From: an uncultured Bacteroides sp.
GTDB lineage: Bacteria > Bacteroidota > Bacteroidia > Bacteroidales > Bacteroidaceae
Direction of reading: 5' to 3'
Assembly: GCA_900552645.1 (NCBI GenBank)
Contig: USAN01000001.1
Coordinates: forward strand, 186,001 to 250,000
Length of the DNA: 64,000 nucleotides
Part shown: in pieces, positions 28,002 through 35,063 of the stretch
Layout: each line of letters opens with the position of its first letter
Position numbering within the stretch: position 1 is the stretch's first letter
Program-made: the position numbers and the translations under genes
The notes under the pieces: generated by a model
Databases searched by the model: none
The model's input: the letters and a program-made list of their open reading frames with translations, nothing else
What the model was told of the DNA's origin: nothing

Positions 28002-29084
28002 ATGGCTATGGACTATATGAAAGAGACTAAGGAAATATCGGCTGAAGAAGCCATAATCCTTTGGCAAGCCTCACGTTTGAGCCTGTCGAAAAGTTATGAG
28101 AAAGCACCTGAAATCCTTAAAGTACATGATTCTGTCATTGGGACATTGGGTAATTTCAGCGCATCCATCGGCAAAGCCAAAAGTAAAAAAACGTTCAATG
28201 TATCGGCTATCGTAGCCGCTGCATTGAAGAACGGCACAGTGCTGCGGTATGTGGCTGAACTGCCTGAAGATAAGCGGAAAGTGCTTTATGTTGATACAGA
28301 GCAAAGCCCTTACCATTGTCTGAAAGTCATGACGCGCATTTTGCGAATGGCTGGTTTGCCAGATGATAGGGACAATGAGAATCTTGAATTTCTTGCCTTA
28401 AGAAAATACACGCCTGAGCAGCGTATCAGGATTGTGGAACAGGCTATTTACAATACACCCGAAATCGGTCTTGTAATTATAGACGGCATACGGGATATGG
28501 TGTATGACATCAACAGCCCCAGTGAATCAACACGCATCATATCCAAGCTGATGCAGTGGACGGACGACAGGCAGATACATATCCATACGATACTGCATCA
28601 GAACAAAGGGGATGAGAACGCAAGAGGGCACATTGGTACGGAGTTGAACAACAAGGCGGAAACCGTATTGCAGGTAGAAAAGGACAAGGGCAACGGTGAC
28701 ATCAGCCATGTTTCAGCCATTCACATCCGGGCAATGGACTTTGAGCCTTTCGCATTCCGTATCAACGACAAAGCCCTTCCCGAACTCATTGAGGGATACA
28801 AACCTGAAACAAAGAAGCCGGGAAGACCCGAAGAAGAGAAGTTCGACCCTTACAGGCATATCACCGAGCAGCAGCACCGTATCGCATTGGAAGCCGTTTT
28901 CGGGCTGAAAGAGGAATACGGCTACAAGGAACTGGAAGATGCCTTAATCAAGACCTATATGTCAGTGGGTGTAAAGCTGAACCATAAAAAGGCGGTATCG
29001 CTCATCACCATGCTCCGCAACAAACGGATGATAGTGCAGGAGACAGGCAGAAAATACACATTCATGCCTGACTTCCACTATTAG
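28002..29084 (+). CDS. RepA-like AAA/RecA-fold ATPase
   Basis: This predicted replication or mobilization helicase-like ATPase has 360 residues. The P-loop region is unusual: SASIGKAKSKKTF replaces the common GxxGxGKT but keeps a Lys-Thr pair. Walker B is GLVIIDGIRDMV, preceded by the RepA-like VLYVDTEQSPYH strand. HTILHQNKGDENARGHIGTEL matches the sensor region that follows in RepA-like proteins. The C-terminal 100 residues look like a winged-helix DNA-binding tail (HKKAVSLITMLRNKRMI). It forms an operon with the HTH gene. A TOPRIM primase gene lies 212 bp downstream, separated by origin-like repeats. Confidence 0.83.
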   Translation: MAMDYMKETKEISAEEAIILWQASRLSLSKSYEKAPEILKVHDSVIGTLGNFSASIGKAKSKKTFNVSAIVAAALKNGTVLRYVAELPEDKRKVLYVDTEQSPYHCLKVMTRILRMAGLPDDRDNENLEFLALRKYTPEQRIRIVEQAIYNTPEIGLVIIDGIRDMVYDINSPSESTRIISKLMQWTDDRQIHIHTILHQNKGDENARGHIGTELNNKAETVLQVEKDKGNGDISHVSAIHIRAMDFEPFAFRINDKALPELIEGYKPETKKPGRPEEEKFDPYRHITEQQHRIALEAVFGLKEEYGYKELEDALIKTYMSVGVKLNHKKAVSLITMLRNKRMIVQETGRKYTFMPDFHY

Positions 29085-29097
29085 CCCATTTCCCTGC

Positions 29098-29220
29098 AAT
29101 CACTTCACTTTATTCTCGGGGTGTATATATTAGGAATATAGTGAAGTGCTTGGGGAATGGGACTAAATCACTTCACTTTATTACCGTATCCTATATATAC
29201 GAGAATTTAGTGAAGTGATT
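29098..29220. repeat. Two inverted origin-like units between ATPase and primase genes
   Basis: The 17-mer AATCACTTCACTTTATT occurs exactly at 29098-29114 and 29166-29182. Its inverted copy AGTGAAGTG closes the first unit at 29140-29148, and AGTGAAGTGATT closes the second at 29209-29220. Each unit is about 52 bp and has an A/T-rich centre with a TATATAT core. The units resemble each other best in opposite orientation (ATTCTCG near one end of each). Iterons of an excised-form replication origin, or operators for the primase gene, are the likely meanings. Confidence 0.6.
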
Positions 29221-29296
29221 ATAGACCGTACTTCCTAAAAAGGTACGGGCAAAAAGAAAAATAAACCAATTCACCAACTACTAAAACAATCATTTT

Positions 29297-30253
29297 ATGG
29301 ATATACAGACAGCCAAGCAAATCAGAATAGCGGATTATCTGCATAGTTTAGGATATTCTCCCGTCAAGCAACAAGGTGTCAATCTGTGGTATAAATCACC
29401 GTTAAGGGAAGAAGCCGAAGCCTCGTTCAAGGTAAATACCGAACGTGAACAATGGTATGACTTCGGTTTGGGTAAAGGTGGTGGTATCATAGAACTGGCT
29501 GCACACCTGTACGCTACCGACCATGTACCTTACATCTTGAAACGGATAGCAGAGCAGACACCGCACGTGCGCCCGGTATCTTTCTCTTTTGGAAAGCAAA
29601 ACTCTTCCGAGCCGAGCTTCCAACAGTTGGAGATTGTTCCGCTGTCATCTACTGCCCTGCTTGCCTACTTACAAGGTAGAGGAATTAACATAAAACTGGC
29701 GAAAAGAGAATGTAGTGAAGCACGTTTCACTCACAACGGCAAGCGGTACTTTGCCATCGCCTTTCCCAATGGTTCGTGTGGATATGAAATCCGCAACCGC
29801 TATTTCAAGGGCTGCATCGCCCCAAAGGAAATCTCCCACATCAGGCAGTCGGGAAAAGCGAGGAATACCTGTTATGTGTTCGAGGGATTTATGGACTACC
29901 TCTCCTTTTTGACATTGAGACAAGAGAGCTGCCCAAATTATCCGGAATTGGACGGGCAGGACTACATTGTATTGAACTCCGTATCGAATGTAAACAAGGC
30001 TCTCTATCCGTTGGGCAATTACGAACGCATCCACTGCTTTTTCGACAACGACCATGCAGGACTGGAAGCACTCCGGCAAATCCGCATGGAATACGGCAGA
30101 GAGCGGTACATCCGGGACGCTTCGCAGATTTACAGAGGATGCAAGGACTTGAACGAATACTTACAGAAACAGATTGAAAGAAAAAGGCAGCTCCAGTCCG
30201 CCAAAGGGGTGCGCAGCCAATCACCGGAAAAGAAGAACGGCTTCCAGTTATAG
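29297..30253 (+). CDS. prmN2: TOPRIM DNA primase (PrmN2-like)
   Basis: This 318-residue predicted primase has an N-terminal CHC2-like domain (about 1-85: IADYLHSLGYSPVKQQGVN, then WYDFGLGKGGGIIELAAHLY). The zinc-binding Cys/His residues of classical primases are missing. A linker is followed by the TOPRIM part, with YVFEGFMDYLSFL (catalytic Glu) and IHCFFDNDHAGLEAL (Asp-x-Asp). NBU elements encode a primase just before the relaxase, as seen here. It may prime the complementary strand after transfer. It begins 76 bp after the inverted units. Confidence 0.82.
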   Translation: MDIQTAKQIRIADYLHSLGYSPVKQQGVNLWYKSPLREEAEASFKVNTEREQWYDFGLGKGGGIIELAAHLYATDHVPYILKRIAEQTPHVRPVSFSFGKQNSSEPSFQQLEIVPLSSTALLAYLQGRGINIKLAKRECSEARFTHNGKRYFAIAFPNGSCGYEIRNRYFKGCIAPKEISHIRQSGKARNTCYVFEGFMDYLSFLTLRQESCPNYPELDGQDYIVLNSVSNVNKALYPLGNYERIHCFFDNDHAGLEALRQIRMEYGRERYIRDASQIYRGCKDLNEYLQKQIERKRQLQSAKGVRSQSPEKKNGFQL

Positions 30254-30464
30254 CCCACTATAACTACACGCTTCGCTTTCGTAGTTGTGGGCTCTCCCGA
30301 GGGGATTAGGGCTTTGCCCTAATGACCCACTCAGGGCGTTTCACCCCTGAGAACCCCGAGCAAAGAGTGACCCTCTCTTTGCAATCTCCGCTTATGGGTT
30401 ACCCCTAAGAACCCCTCTGCGAAAGCGAGCAAAGTAAATCAATTGTAAACAAAGGAAAGAAGCT
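30253..30464. other. Structured region before relaxase gene, candidate oriT
   Basis: Four stem-loops follow one another: 30253-30292 (GCCCAC and AACTAC arms with a small bulge), 30305-30323 (ATTAGGGC/GCCCTAAT, perfect), 30330-30351 (CTCAGGG/CCCTGAG) and 30360-30382 (GCAAAGAG/CTCTTTGC). Such hairpins directly upstream of a MobV relaxase gene suggest the transfer origin. The nick site cannot be placed by eye. Confidence 0.5.
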
Positions 30465-31868
30465 ATGGCAACAAAATCAAGCATACATATCAAGCCTTGC
30501 AACATCGCATCGAGCGAGGCACACAACCGAAGGACTGCCGAGTATATGCGTAATATCGGGGAGTCCAGAATCTATGTCGTTCCCGAACTTTCCACCGATA
30601 ACGAACAGTGGATAAATCCCGACTTCGGCACTCCCGAACTGCGAACTCATTATGACAATATCAAGCAAATGGTCAAGGAAAAGACCGGACGTGCCATGCA
30701 GGAAAAGGAAAGGGAACGCAAGGGAAAGAATGGAAAGATTATCAAGGTGGCGGGATGCTCACCCATCCGTGAAGGAGTATTGCTTATCAGACCGGACACC
30801 ACACTGGCTGATGTACGCAAATTCGGTGAAGAGTGCCAAAGACGCTGGGGCATCACTCCGCTACAGATTTTCCTGCATAAAGACGAAGGGCATTGGCTGA
30901 ACGGTCAGCCGGAAGCAGAAGACAAGGAGAGCTTCCAAGTCGGTAACAGATGGTTCAAACCAAATTATCATGCTCATGTCGTATTCGACTGGATGAACCA
31001 TGAAACTGGAAAGAGCCGAAAGCTCAATGACGAGGATATGGCAACCATGCAGACCCTTGCTTCCGATATTCTCCTGATGGAACGTGGACAGGCAAAAGCT
31101 GTCACAGGTAAAGAGCATCTGGAACGAAATGATTTCATCATTGAGAAGCAGAAAGCCGAACTGCAACGTATAGAGGAAACCAAGCGACACAAGGAACAAC
31201 AAGTAAGCCTTGCCGAACAGGAACTCAAACAGGTAAAAGCAGAGATACGCACGGACAAACTAAAGAAAACAGCCACCAATGCTGCTACCGCCATAGCAAG
31301 CGGTGTAGGTTCTCTTTTCGGAAGCGGTAAGCTGAAAGAACTGGAACATCACATCGAGCAGCTACATCAGGAAATTACCAAACGGGACAAAGCTACTGAT
31401 GAATTAAAAATTCAGATACAACAAATACAGGAACAGCATAGCAGACAAATTCGTAATCTTCAAAGAATACATAATCAAGAACTTGAAGCCAAAGACAAGG
31501 AAATATCACGATTGAGCACCTTGCTTGAAAAAGCCCACAAATGGTTTCCCATGTTCAAAGAGATGTTGAGAATGGAAAAATTATGCGCTGTTATCGGGTT
31601 TACCAAAGACATGATAGAAAACCTCTTGACAAAGAAAGAATCCATACAATGTAGTGGCAAAATTTATTCCGAAGAACACAGGTGGAAATTTGACATCAAG
31701 AATGATATTTTTAGGGTTGAGAAACATCCGATGGATAGTGGTAAGCTTATGCTGACCATAAACCGACAACCCATAGTACAATGGTTTAAGGAACAATGGG
31801 AAAAGTTACAGCAGAATCTACGTAACTCGGTGCAGAGAGAGCAAAAATCCAGAGGATTTAGAATATAG
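30465..31868 (+). CDS. mobN2: MobV-family relaxase (MobN2-like)
   Basis: This relaxase nicks the transfer origin and leads the strand during conjugal mobilization; 467 residues. The N-terminal relaxase domain has the MobV motifs: HNRRTAEYMRNIG near the start, then IFLHKDEGHWLN and NYHAHVVFDWMNH, which hold the metal-binding His residues. From about residue 220 a long coiled coil runs to about 350 (QKAELQRIEETKRHKEQQVS and later repeats), followed by a mixed C-terminal domain. The frame is intact. From established knowledge, NBU relaxases use the mating apparatus of a co-resident conjugative element, since none is encoded here. Confidence 0.92.
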   Translation: MATKSSIHIKPCNIASSEAHNRRTAEYMRNIGESRIYVVPELSTDNEQWINPDFGTPELRTHYDNIKQMVKEKTGRAMQEKERERKGKNGKIIKVAGCSPIREGVLLIRPDTTLADVRKFGEECQRRWGITPLQIFLHKDEGHWLNGQPEAEDKESFQVGNRWFKPNYHAHVVFDWMNHETGKSRKLNDEDMATMQTLASDILLMERGQAKAVTGKEHLERNDFIIEKQKAELQRIEETKRHKEQQVSLAEQELKQVKAEIRTDKLKKTATNAATAIASGVGSLFGSGKLKELEHHIEQLHQEITKRDKATDELKIQIQQIQEQHSRQIRNLQRIHNQELEAKDKEISRLSTLLEKAHKWFPMFKEMLRMEKLCAVIGFTKDMIENLLTKKESIQCSGKIYSEEHRWKFDIKNDIFRVEKHPMDSGKLMLTINRQPIVQWFKEQWEKLQQNLRNSVQREQKSRGFRI

Positions 31869-31956
31869 AATAGCCTATTATTAATAAAATCAAGTATCTA
31901 TGCATCCAAACAGATTGTTTTTATTACAGAATCAAAATCCTAAGAATTTATAAAAA

Positions 31957-32310
31957 ATGAAGCCTAAAGAAGTTTTGGAAAAATGGATAGATTGCTTTAA
32001 CAAAGCAGATGCTTATCATATAGCAGAGCTGTATGCTACTAATGCAGTAAATCATCAAGTCGCAAACGAACCAATAATAGGTAAAGAATCAATCTACAAA
32101 ATGTTTGTGAATGAATTTGCCACTGCTAAAATGGTTTGTATGGTGGAAAATATTTTTGAAGATGGCGAATGGGCTATCATGGAATGGAAAGACTCTCTTG
32201 GACTTCGTGGATGCGGATTTTTTCATGTAAAAGATAACAAAATCGTCTTTCAAAGAGGGTATTGGGATAAACTTTCATTCTTGAAGCAACACAATCTTCC
32301 AATTGAATAA
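31957..32310 (+). CDS. NTF2/SnoaL-like small protein
   Basis: This 117-residue alpha+beta cone-fold protein has EVLEKWIDCFNKADAYHIAE, then NAVNHQVANEPIIGK and WAIMEWKDSLGLRGCGFFHV, all typical of the SnoaL/NTF2-like superfamily. The fold hosts many enzymes and binding proteins, so no reaction can be given. Its codon use is more A/T-rich than the mobilization genes before it. It stands alone between a relaxase and a broken acetyltransferase gene, so it is probably accessory cargo. A 9-bp GC-rich hairpin follows it. Confidence 0.72.
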   Translation: MKPKEVLEKWIDCFNKADAYHIAELYATNAVNHQVANEPIIGKESIYKMFVNEFATAKMVCMVENIFEDGEWAIMEWKDSLGLRGCGFFHVKDNKIVFQRGYWDKLSFLKQHNLPIE

Positions 32311-32324
32311 GTACTATCAGAATA

Positions 32325-32353
32325 CGGACTGGGAAATTGAAATACCCAGTCCG
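32325..32353 (+). terminator. Hairpin after the NTF2-like gene
   Basis: CGGACTGGG (32325-32333) pairs perfectly with CCCAGTCCG (32345-32353). It lies 15 bp after the stop and between convergent frames. The T-run is weak. Confidence 0.55.
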
Positions 32354-32381
32354 AGTTATATAATGAATTTTACTTGTTAAA

Positions 32382-32746
32382 CTATTTAAAGTCAGTTGGA
32401 TAACAAACCATACCTTTCACATTCTCAGTAGCTCCAGGTATTAATTCAGCCACCATGCAATATTCATGAGAGACTTCGAAAGGAAATTCAATTCCTAAAT
32501 CGATAGCCTTGCGATAGCCAAATCGAGGATAATACTCTTTATGCCCCAATACGACTGCTGTGCCGTAACCCAAAAGTGCTGCCCTCTGATGGGCTTACTG
32601 AATCAACATCCCCCCCCAATTCCCTTACGCTGGAATTCCGGCAAGACTGCCAATGGAGCTACACTCAGGGATGTGACAGACTGGGTGTCACTGTCTATCT
32701 TTACTTCTGTAAGTAAGATATACCAGACAATTTGTTTTTCTGTCAT
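32382..32746 (-). pseudogene. Broken GNAT acetyltransferase gene
   Basis: On the minus strand the frame from ATG 32746 reads IVWYILLTEVKI and SLSVAPLAVLPEFQRKGIGG, the acetyl-CoA-binding motif of a GNAT enzyme, then stops in a run of eight G (plus-strand C at about 32610-32617). Removing one G continues GIGGMLIQ, then a TAA where a Gln or similar is expected. After it comes AHQRAALLGYGTAVVLGHKE with YYPRFGY and the family's usual end, GATENVKGMVCYPTDF. So there is one frameshift in a homopolymer and one nonsense change. About 60 N-terminal residues also seem to be missing. It lies 10 bp from lnu(AN2). Confidence 0.75.
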
Positions 32747-32756
32747 TTTCTTGTTC

Positions 32757-33269
32757 TTATCTAATTGTTAGGCTCATTGTTGTTATACATTGTTTAATTA
32801 TAGATAAATCGTGAATATCCTTCTCTCTTAAATCGTAGCCCGAATGGAATACTTGTTGCCCTTTTGCAGAAATGCAAGGGATGCTTCTGCCTTCAAAGAC
32901 TGCTGTTCCAAAATAGTCCGGTTGAAATTCATACCAGCCTCCATCCAAGTCGGCTTGTTTGGAAGTGCCGTCCGCATTCAAGACAAAAGGATGGATATCA
33001 ATATAGCCTAATTCTTTGCTATACAGTTCCACACGGGTGGGCAACCAATTTGTTTCAATTTGATATCCTCTCTCCTGCAAAAGATCAAGGAGTTGGTCTG
33101 TATAATTGGCATCAAAATCAATGTCAATATCTCTATGCAAGCGGGTTTGCTGTCCGTACAAGACATCCACTCCCCAGCCTCCATCCAACCAAAACTGCAT
33201 GTCCAGGCTTTCCAACAAGTCCAAAACTTGAAATAACTCTGTAATCGTAGTGTGTTCTTTCTTTGTCAT
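32757..33269 (-). CDS. lnu(AN2): Lincosamide nucleotidyltransferase Lnu(AN2)
   Basis: This enzyme inactivates lincomycin and clindamycin by adding a nucleotide; 170 residues, the size of the family. The nucleotidyltransferase core reads MQFWLDGGWGVDVLYG, then TRLHRDIDIDFDA, which holds the metal-binding Asp residues, and VELYSKELGYIDIHPFVLN. The assignment to the AN2 type rests on its pairing with a mef gene at the end of an NBU2-like element, as known for NBU2. It starts 24 bp after the mef stop and is co-transcribed with it. Confidence 0.87.
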   Translation of the reverse strand: MTKKEHTTITELFQVLDLLESLDMQFWLDGGWGVDVLYGQQTRLHRDIDIDFDANYTDQLLDLLQERGYQIETNWLPTRVELYSKELGYIDIHPFVLNADGTSKQADLDGGWYEFQPDYFGTAVFEGRSIPCISAKGQQVFHSGYDLREKDIHDLSIIKQCITTMSLTIR

Positions 33270-33293
33270 ATAATAATTCTTTAATAAATAATA

Positions 33294-34499
33294 CTATGCG
33301 TAATTATCCAACTGCTTGATTGAAGAAATAAAATTTGCACCCACTCCAATCAGAAAGATAACCCATCCGCTGATCATAAAGACGGATGTGATACCCCATG
33401 CTTCCACCCAATATCCTGAAGCTACGATACCCAGCATTGATGGAAAGGTACTCAAACTAAAGATGAGAGAAAAAGTCCGTCCAAGCATGTCCGAAGCCAA
33501 GTTCTGCTGAATAATAGCGATGAAAAGCGCATGGTAAATGGAATAGGCTATGCCTCCTGTAAATGTTAGGCAAACAAAACCTATAAATGCGCTTGATGGT
33601 AAATAACTGGCGCTAATCAGATACAATCCCAATATCACATAAGCCGTATGCATCACTAATGTTTGCTTGCTTTTCAAAGCCTTACAGGCAAGTACTAAAC
33701 CGCCCAACAATGCCCCTGAGCCCCAACCCATTTCCACAACTCCCATTTGCAAAATGTTTCCGTTGAAATGCAGAAGCGTCATAAAAGGAAATAACGTAAA
33801 AACAGGCATAAGGACAAAAGTCACCAGCGTAAAGCATACGAATAAAGGCAAAATGCCCATTGTACGCCGCAAGGTATGCCAACATTCCGTCAGTTCTTTT
33901 TTGAAATCTGGAAGAACTTTCGTTTTTTGAAGAGAAGGAATCTGGACACAAAGTAAGGTCAGACAAGCAGCAACAGCTCCGATCACATCTATGAGCAGAA
34001 TATACTGTATGGGAAGCCAAACAACGAGGCTTGCCCCTACAACGGGAGCTATCACCTCACTGAAGGATTGAATGGAATGGTACAAACCTGATACCCTGAC
34101 AAGATGGTGCTTGGGAACCAGTAGAGGGATGCTTGCCTGTAAAGCAGGTGCATGAAACGTACTGCCTATTGAACGACAAGCAGTCAATAGATAAAAAAAA
34201 GAAAGGTCTTTATAACCCTTGGTTATCACAATAAAAAGACATAGGGTACAGAACGCGATGAACAAGTCCGAATAAAACATCGTTTTCTTTCGATTCCATC
34301 TGTCAACATAGACCCCGGCAAACAAGCCTAATACAAATTGTGGTAAAAATCCAGCTAAAATAGCCAGAGATAAAGCTGTCGGGGATTTAAATTCGTTGCT
34401 AATCCAAAAAATAATGGAGAAGCCAACAATCGTACTTGTTAAAATAGATATGAGTTGGCCTATTCCTATCACGGCCAAAGTTGATTTCCAATGATTCAT
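33294..34499 (-). CDS. mef(En2): Macrolide efflux MFS transporter Mef(En2)
   Basis: This major facilitator pump has 401 residues and about twelve hydrophobic helices. It begins with IGIGQLISILTSTIVGFSII and carries the MFS loop motif AGVYVDRWNRKKTMFYSD between TM2 and TM3 (D-RWNRK basic turn), as in Mef macrolide pumps. HALFIAIIQQNLASDMLGRT is the typical late loop. With lnu downstream it forms a two-gene resistance operon near the right end of the element. A seven-residue open frame sits 20 bp upstream. Drug range should be tested, not assumed. Confidence 0.88.
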   Translation of the reverse strand: MNHWKSTLAVIGIGQLISILTSTIVGFSIIFWISNEFKSPTALSLAILAGFLPQFVLGLFAGVYVDRWNRKKTMFYSDLFIAFCTLCLFIVITKGYKDLSFFYLLTACRSIGSTFHAPALQASIPLLVPKHHLVRVSGLYHSIQSFSEVIAPVVGASLVVWLPIQYILLIDVIGAVAACLTLLCVQIPSLQKTKVLPDFKKELTECWHTLRRTMGILPLFVCFTLVTFVLMPVFTLFPFMTLLHFNGNILQMGVVEMGWGSGALLGGLVLACKALKSKQTLVMHTAYVILGLYLISASYLPSSAFIGFVCLTFTGGIAYSIYHALFIAIIQQNLASDMLGRTFSLIFSLSTFPSMLGIVASGYWVEAWGITSVFMISGWVIFLIGVGANFISSIKQLDNYA

Positions 34500-34519
34500 T
34501 GTGCTAATATTTCATGCGT

Positions 34520-34543
34520 TTATAGATAAGTACTTTCGTACAT
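34520..34543 (-). CDS. Possible leader peptide of the mef-lnu operon
   Basis: ATG 34543 opens a seven-codon frame (MYESTYL, stop TAA) that ends 20 bp before the mef ATG. Leader peptides that sense macrolides precede several resistance genes in other bacteria. Here only the frame and its position are seen; no alternative hairpins that would sequester the mef start were found. Chance occurrence is quite possible. Confidence 0.25.
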   Translation of the reverse strand: MYESTYL

Positions 34544-34825
34544 TAAGCAAAACGAAATTCTATCCACACAAAAAACTTGTATTATAATCCACTCCTGACG
34601 TTGGAATACAATAACAAATACTTTCAGGACGATGTAAAGTCCTGAAAAATCAAACTGAATGGATAGATAAATATTAGTCTTTTCTCATCGGATTCTTTTA
34701 ATATCGCTACTCTTTTATTATGTAGTGGTTGTATTATCTTAAATAAAACAAAAACAGCCGACTTTACATTCTTGGGTGTAAAACTGGGTGTTTGTTTTGC
34801 AATCTGCTGATTTTCAGCGTTTGTT
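34544..34825. other. Right end of the element, no gene
   Basis: The stretch contains a perfect 9-bp inverted repeat, TTTCAGGAC (34622-34630) with GTCCTGAAA (34639-34647), and the paired TTGGGTGT/CTGGGTGT repeats at 34772-34791. It probably holds recombination protein sites rather than coding sequence. Confidence 0.5.
34772..34791 (+). repeat. Paired TTGGGTGT-like repeats, right end of element
   Basis: TTGGGTGT (34772-34779) and CTGGGTGT (34784-34791) have the same 12-bp period and orientation as the left pair at 23724-23743; 17 of 20 positions agree. They lie 35 bp inside the right att core. Confidence 0.55.
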
Positions 34826-34838
34826 GCGGAGAGACAGG
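34826..34838. repeat. Right att core (attR)
   Basis: GCGGAGAGACAGG is identical to 23594-23606. It covers the discriminator base, the 3' acceptor strand and the first part of the T-arm of tRNA-Ser, so insertion restores the tRNA. Confidence 0.88.
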
Positions 34839-34911
34839 GATTCGAACCCCGGGAAGTGTTACCTTCAACGGTTTTCAAGACCGCCGCAATCGACCACTCT
34901 GCCACCTCTCC
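34827..34911 (-). tRNA. tRNA-Ser (anticodon UGA)
   Basis: The minus strand from 34911 reads GGAGAGGTGGCAGAGTGG at the 5' end. The anticodon loop CTTGAAA gives UGA, a long variable arm follows, as in class II tRNAs, then GGTTCGAATCC (T-arm), and acceptor TCTCTCC with discriminator G. No CCA is encoded. The length without CCA is 85 nt. The NBU2-type element is inserted at its 3' end and regenerates the terminal bases. The gene has its own promoter but has lost its nearby terminator. Confidence 0.95.
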
Positions 34912-34950
34912 TTAACTTCTTTAGAGAAGTACTTCCTTTCAAAAGCGATG

Positions 34951-34981
34951 CAAAGGTACGCTTTTATTTTAAATATGCAAA
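34951..34981 (-). promoter_or_regulatory. tRNA-Ser promoter
   Basis: On the minus strand TTTG (34978-34981), a 19-bp spacer and TACCTTTG (34951-34958) match the consensus exactly, 40 bp before the tRNA 5' end. Confidence 0.75.
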
Positions 34982-34996
34982 TACTAAGGGAGAATT

Positions 34997-35027
34997 TTTG
35001 CAATAAAATTTTCAAATCGTACATTTG
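34997..35027 (+). promoter_or_regulatory. mutS2 promoter
   Basis: TTTG (34997-35000), a 19-bp spacer and TACATTTG (35020-35027), 37 bp before ATG 35064. It is divergent from the tRNA-Ser promoter 16 bp away. The TTG at 35025 is part of the -7 box, not a start codon. Confidence 0.78.
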
Positions 35028-35063
35028 TATTCTATAATTAATGAAGAAATATATACAATATAT

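Larger units (their letters stand above)
23594..34838. mobile_element. NBU2-type mobilizable transposon integrated in tRNA-Ser
   Basis: An 11.2 kb block is bounded by the 13-bp direct repeat GCGGAGAGACAGG (23594-23606 and 34826-34838). The right copy is the 3' end of an intact tRNA-Ser. Inside are, in order, a tyrosine integrase at the left end, two genes of unknown purpose, an HTH protein, a RepA-like ATPase, a primase, a MobV relaxase, then accessory genes with lnu(AN2) and mef(En2). From established knowledge, NBU2 of Bacteroides is about 11 kb, targets tRNA-Ser, carries linAN2 and mefEN2, and is excised and mobilised by CTnDOT-type elements in trans. Content, size and target all agree. 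G+C is higher than in the flanks. One GNAT gene in it is broken. Confidence 0.9.

Noticed and set aside
23594..34838. Self-transmissible conjugative element
   Set aside because: No mating-pair or coupling-protein genes (tra/VirB/VirD4 type) lie between the cores; only a relaxase, so it is mobilizable.
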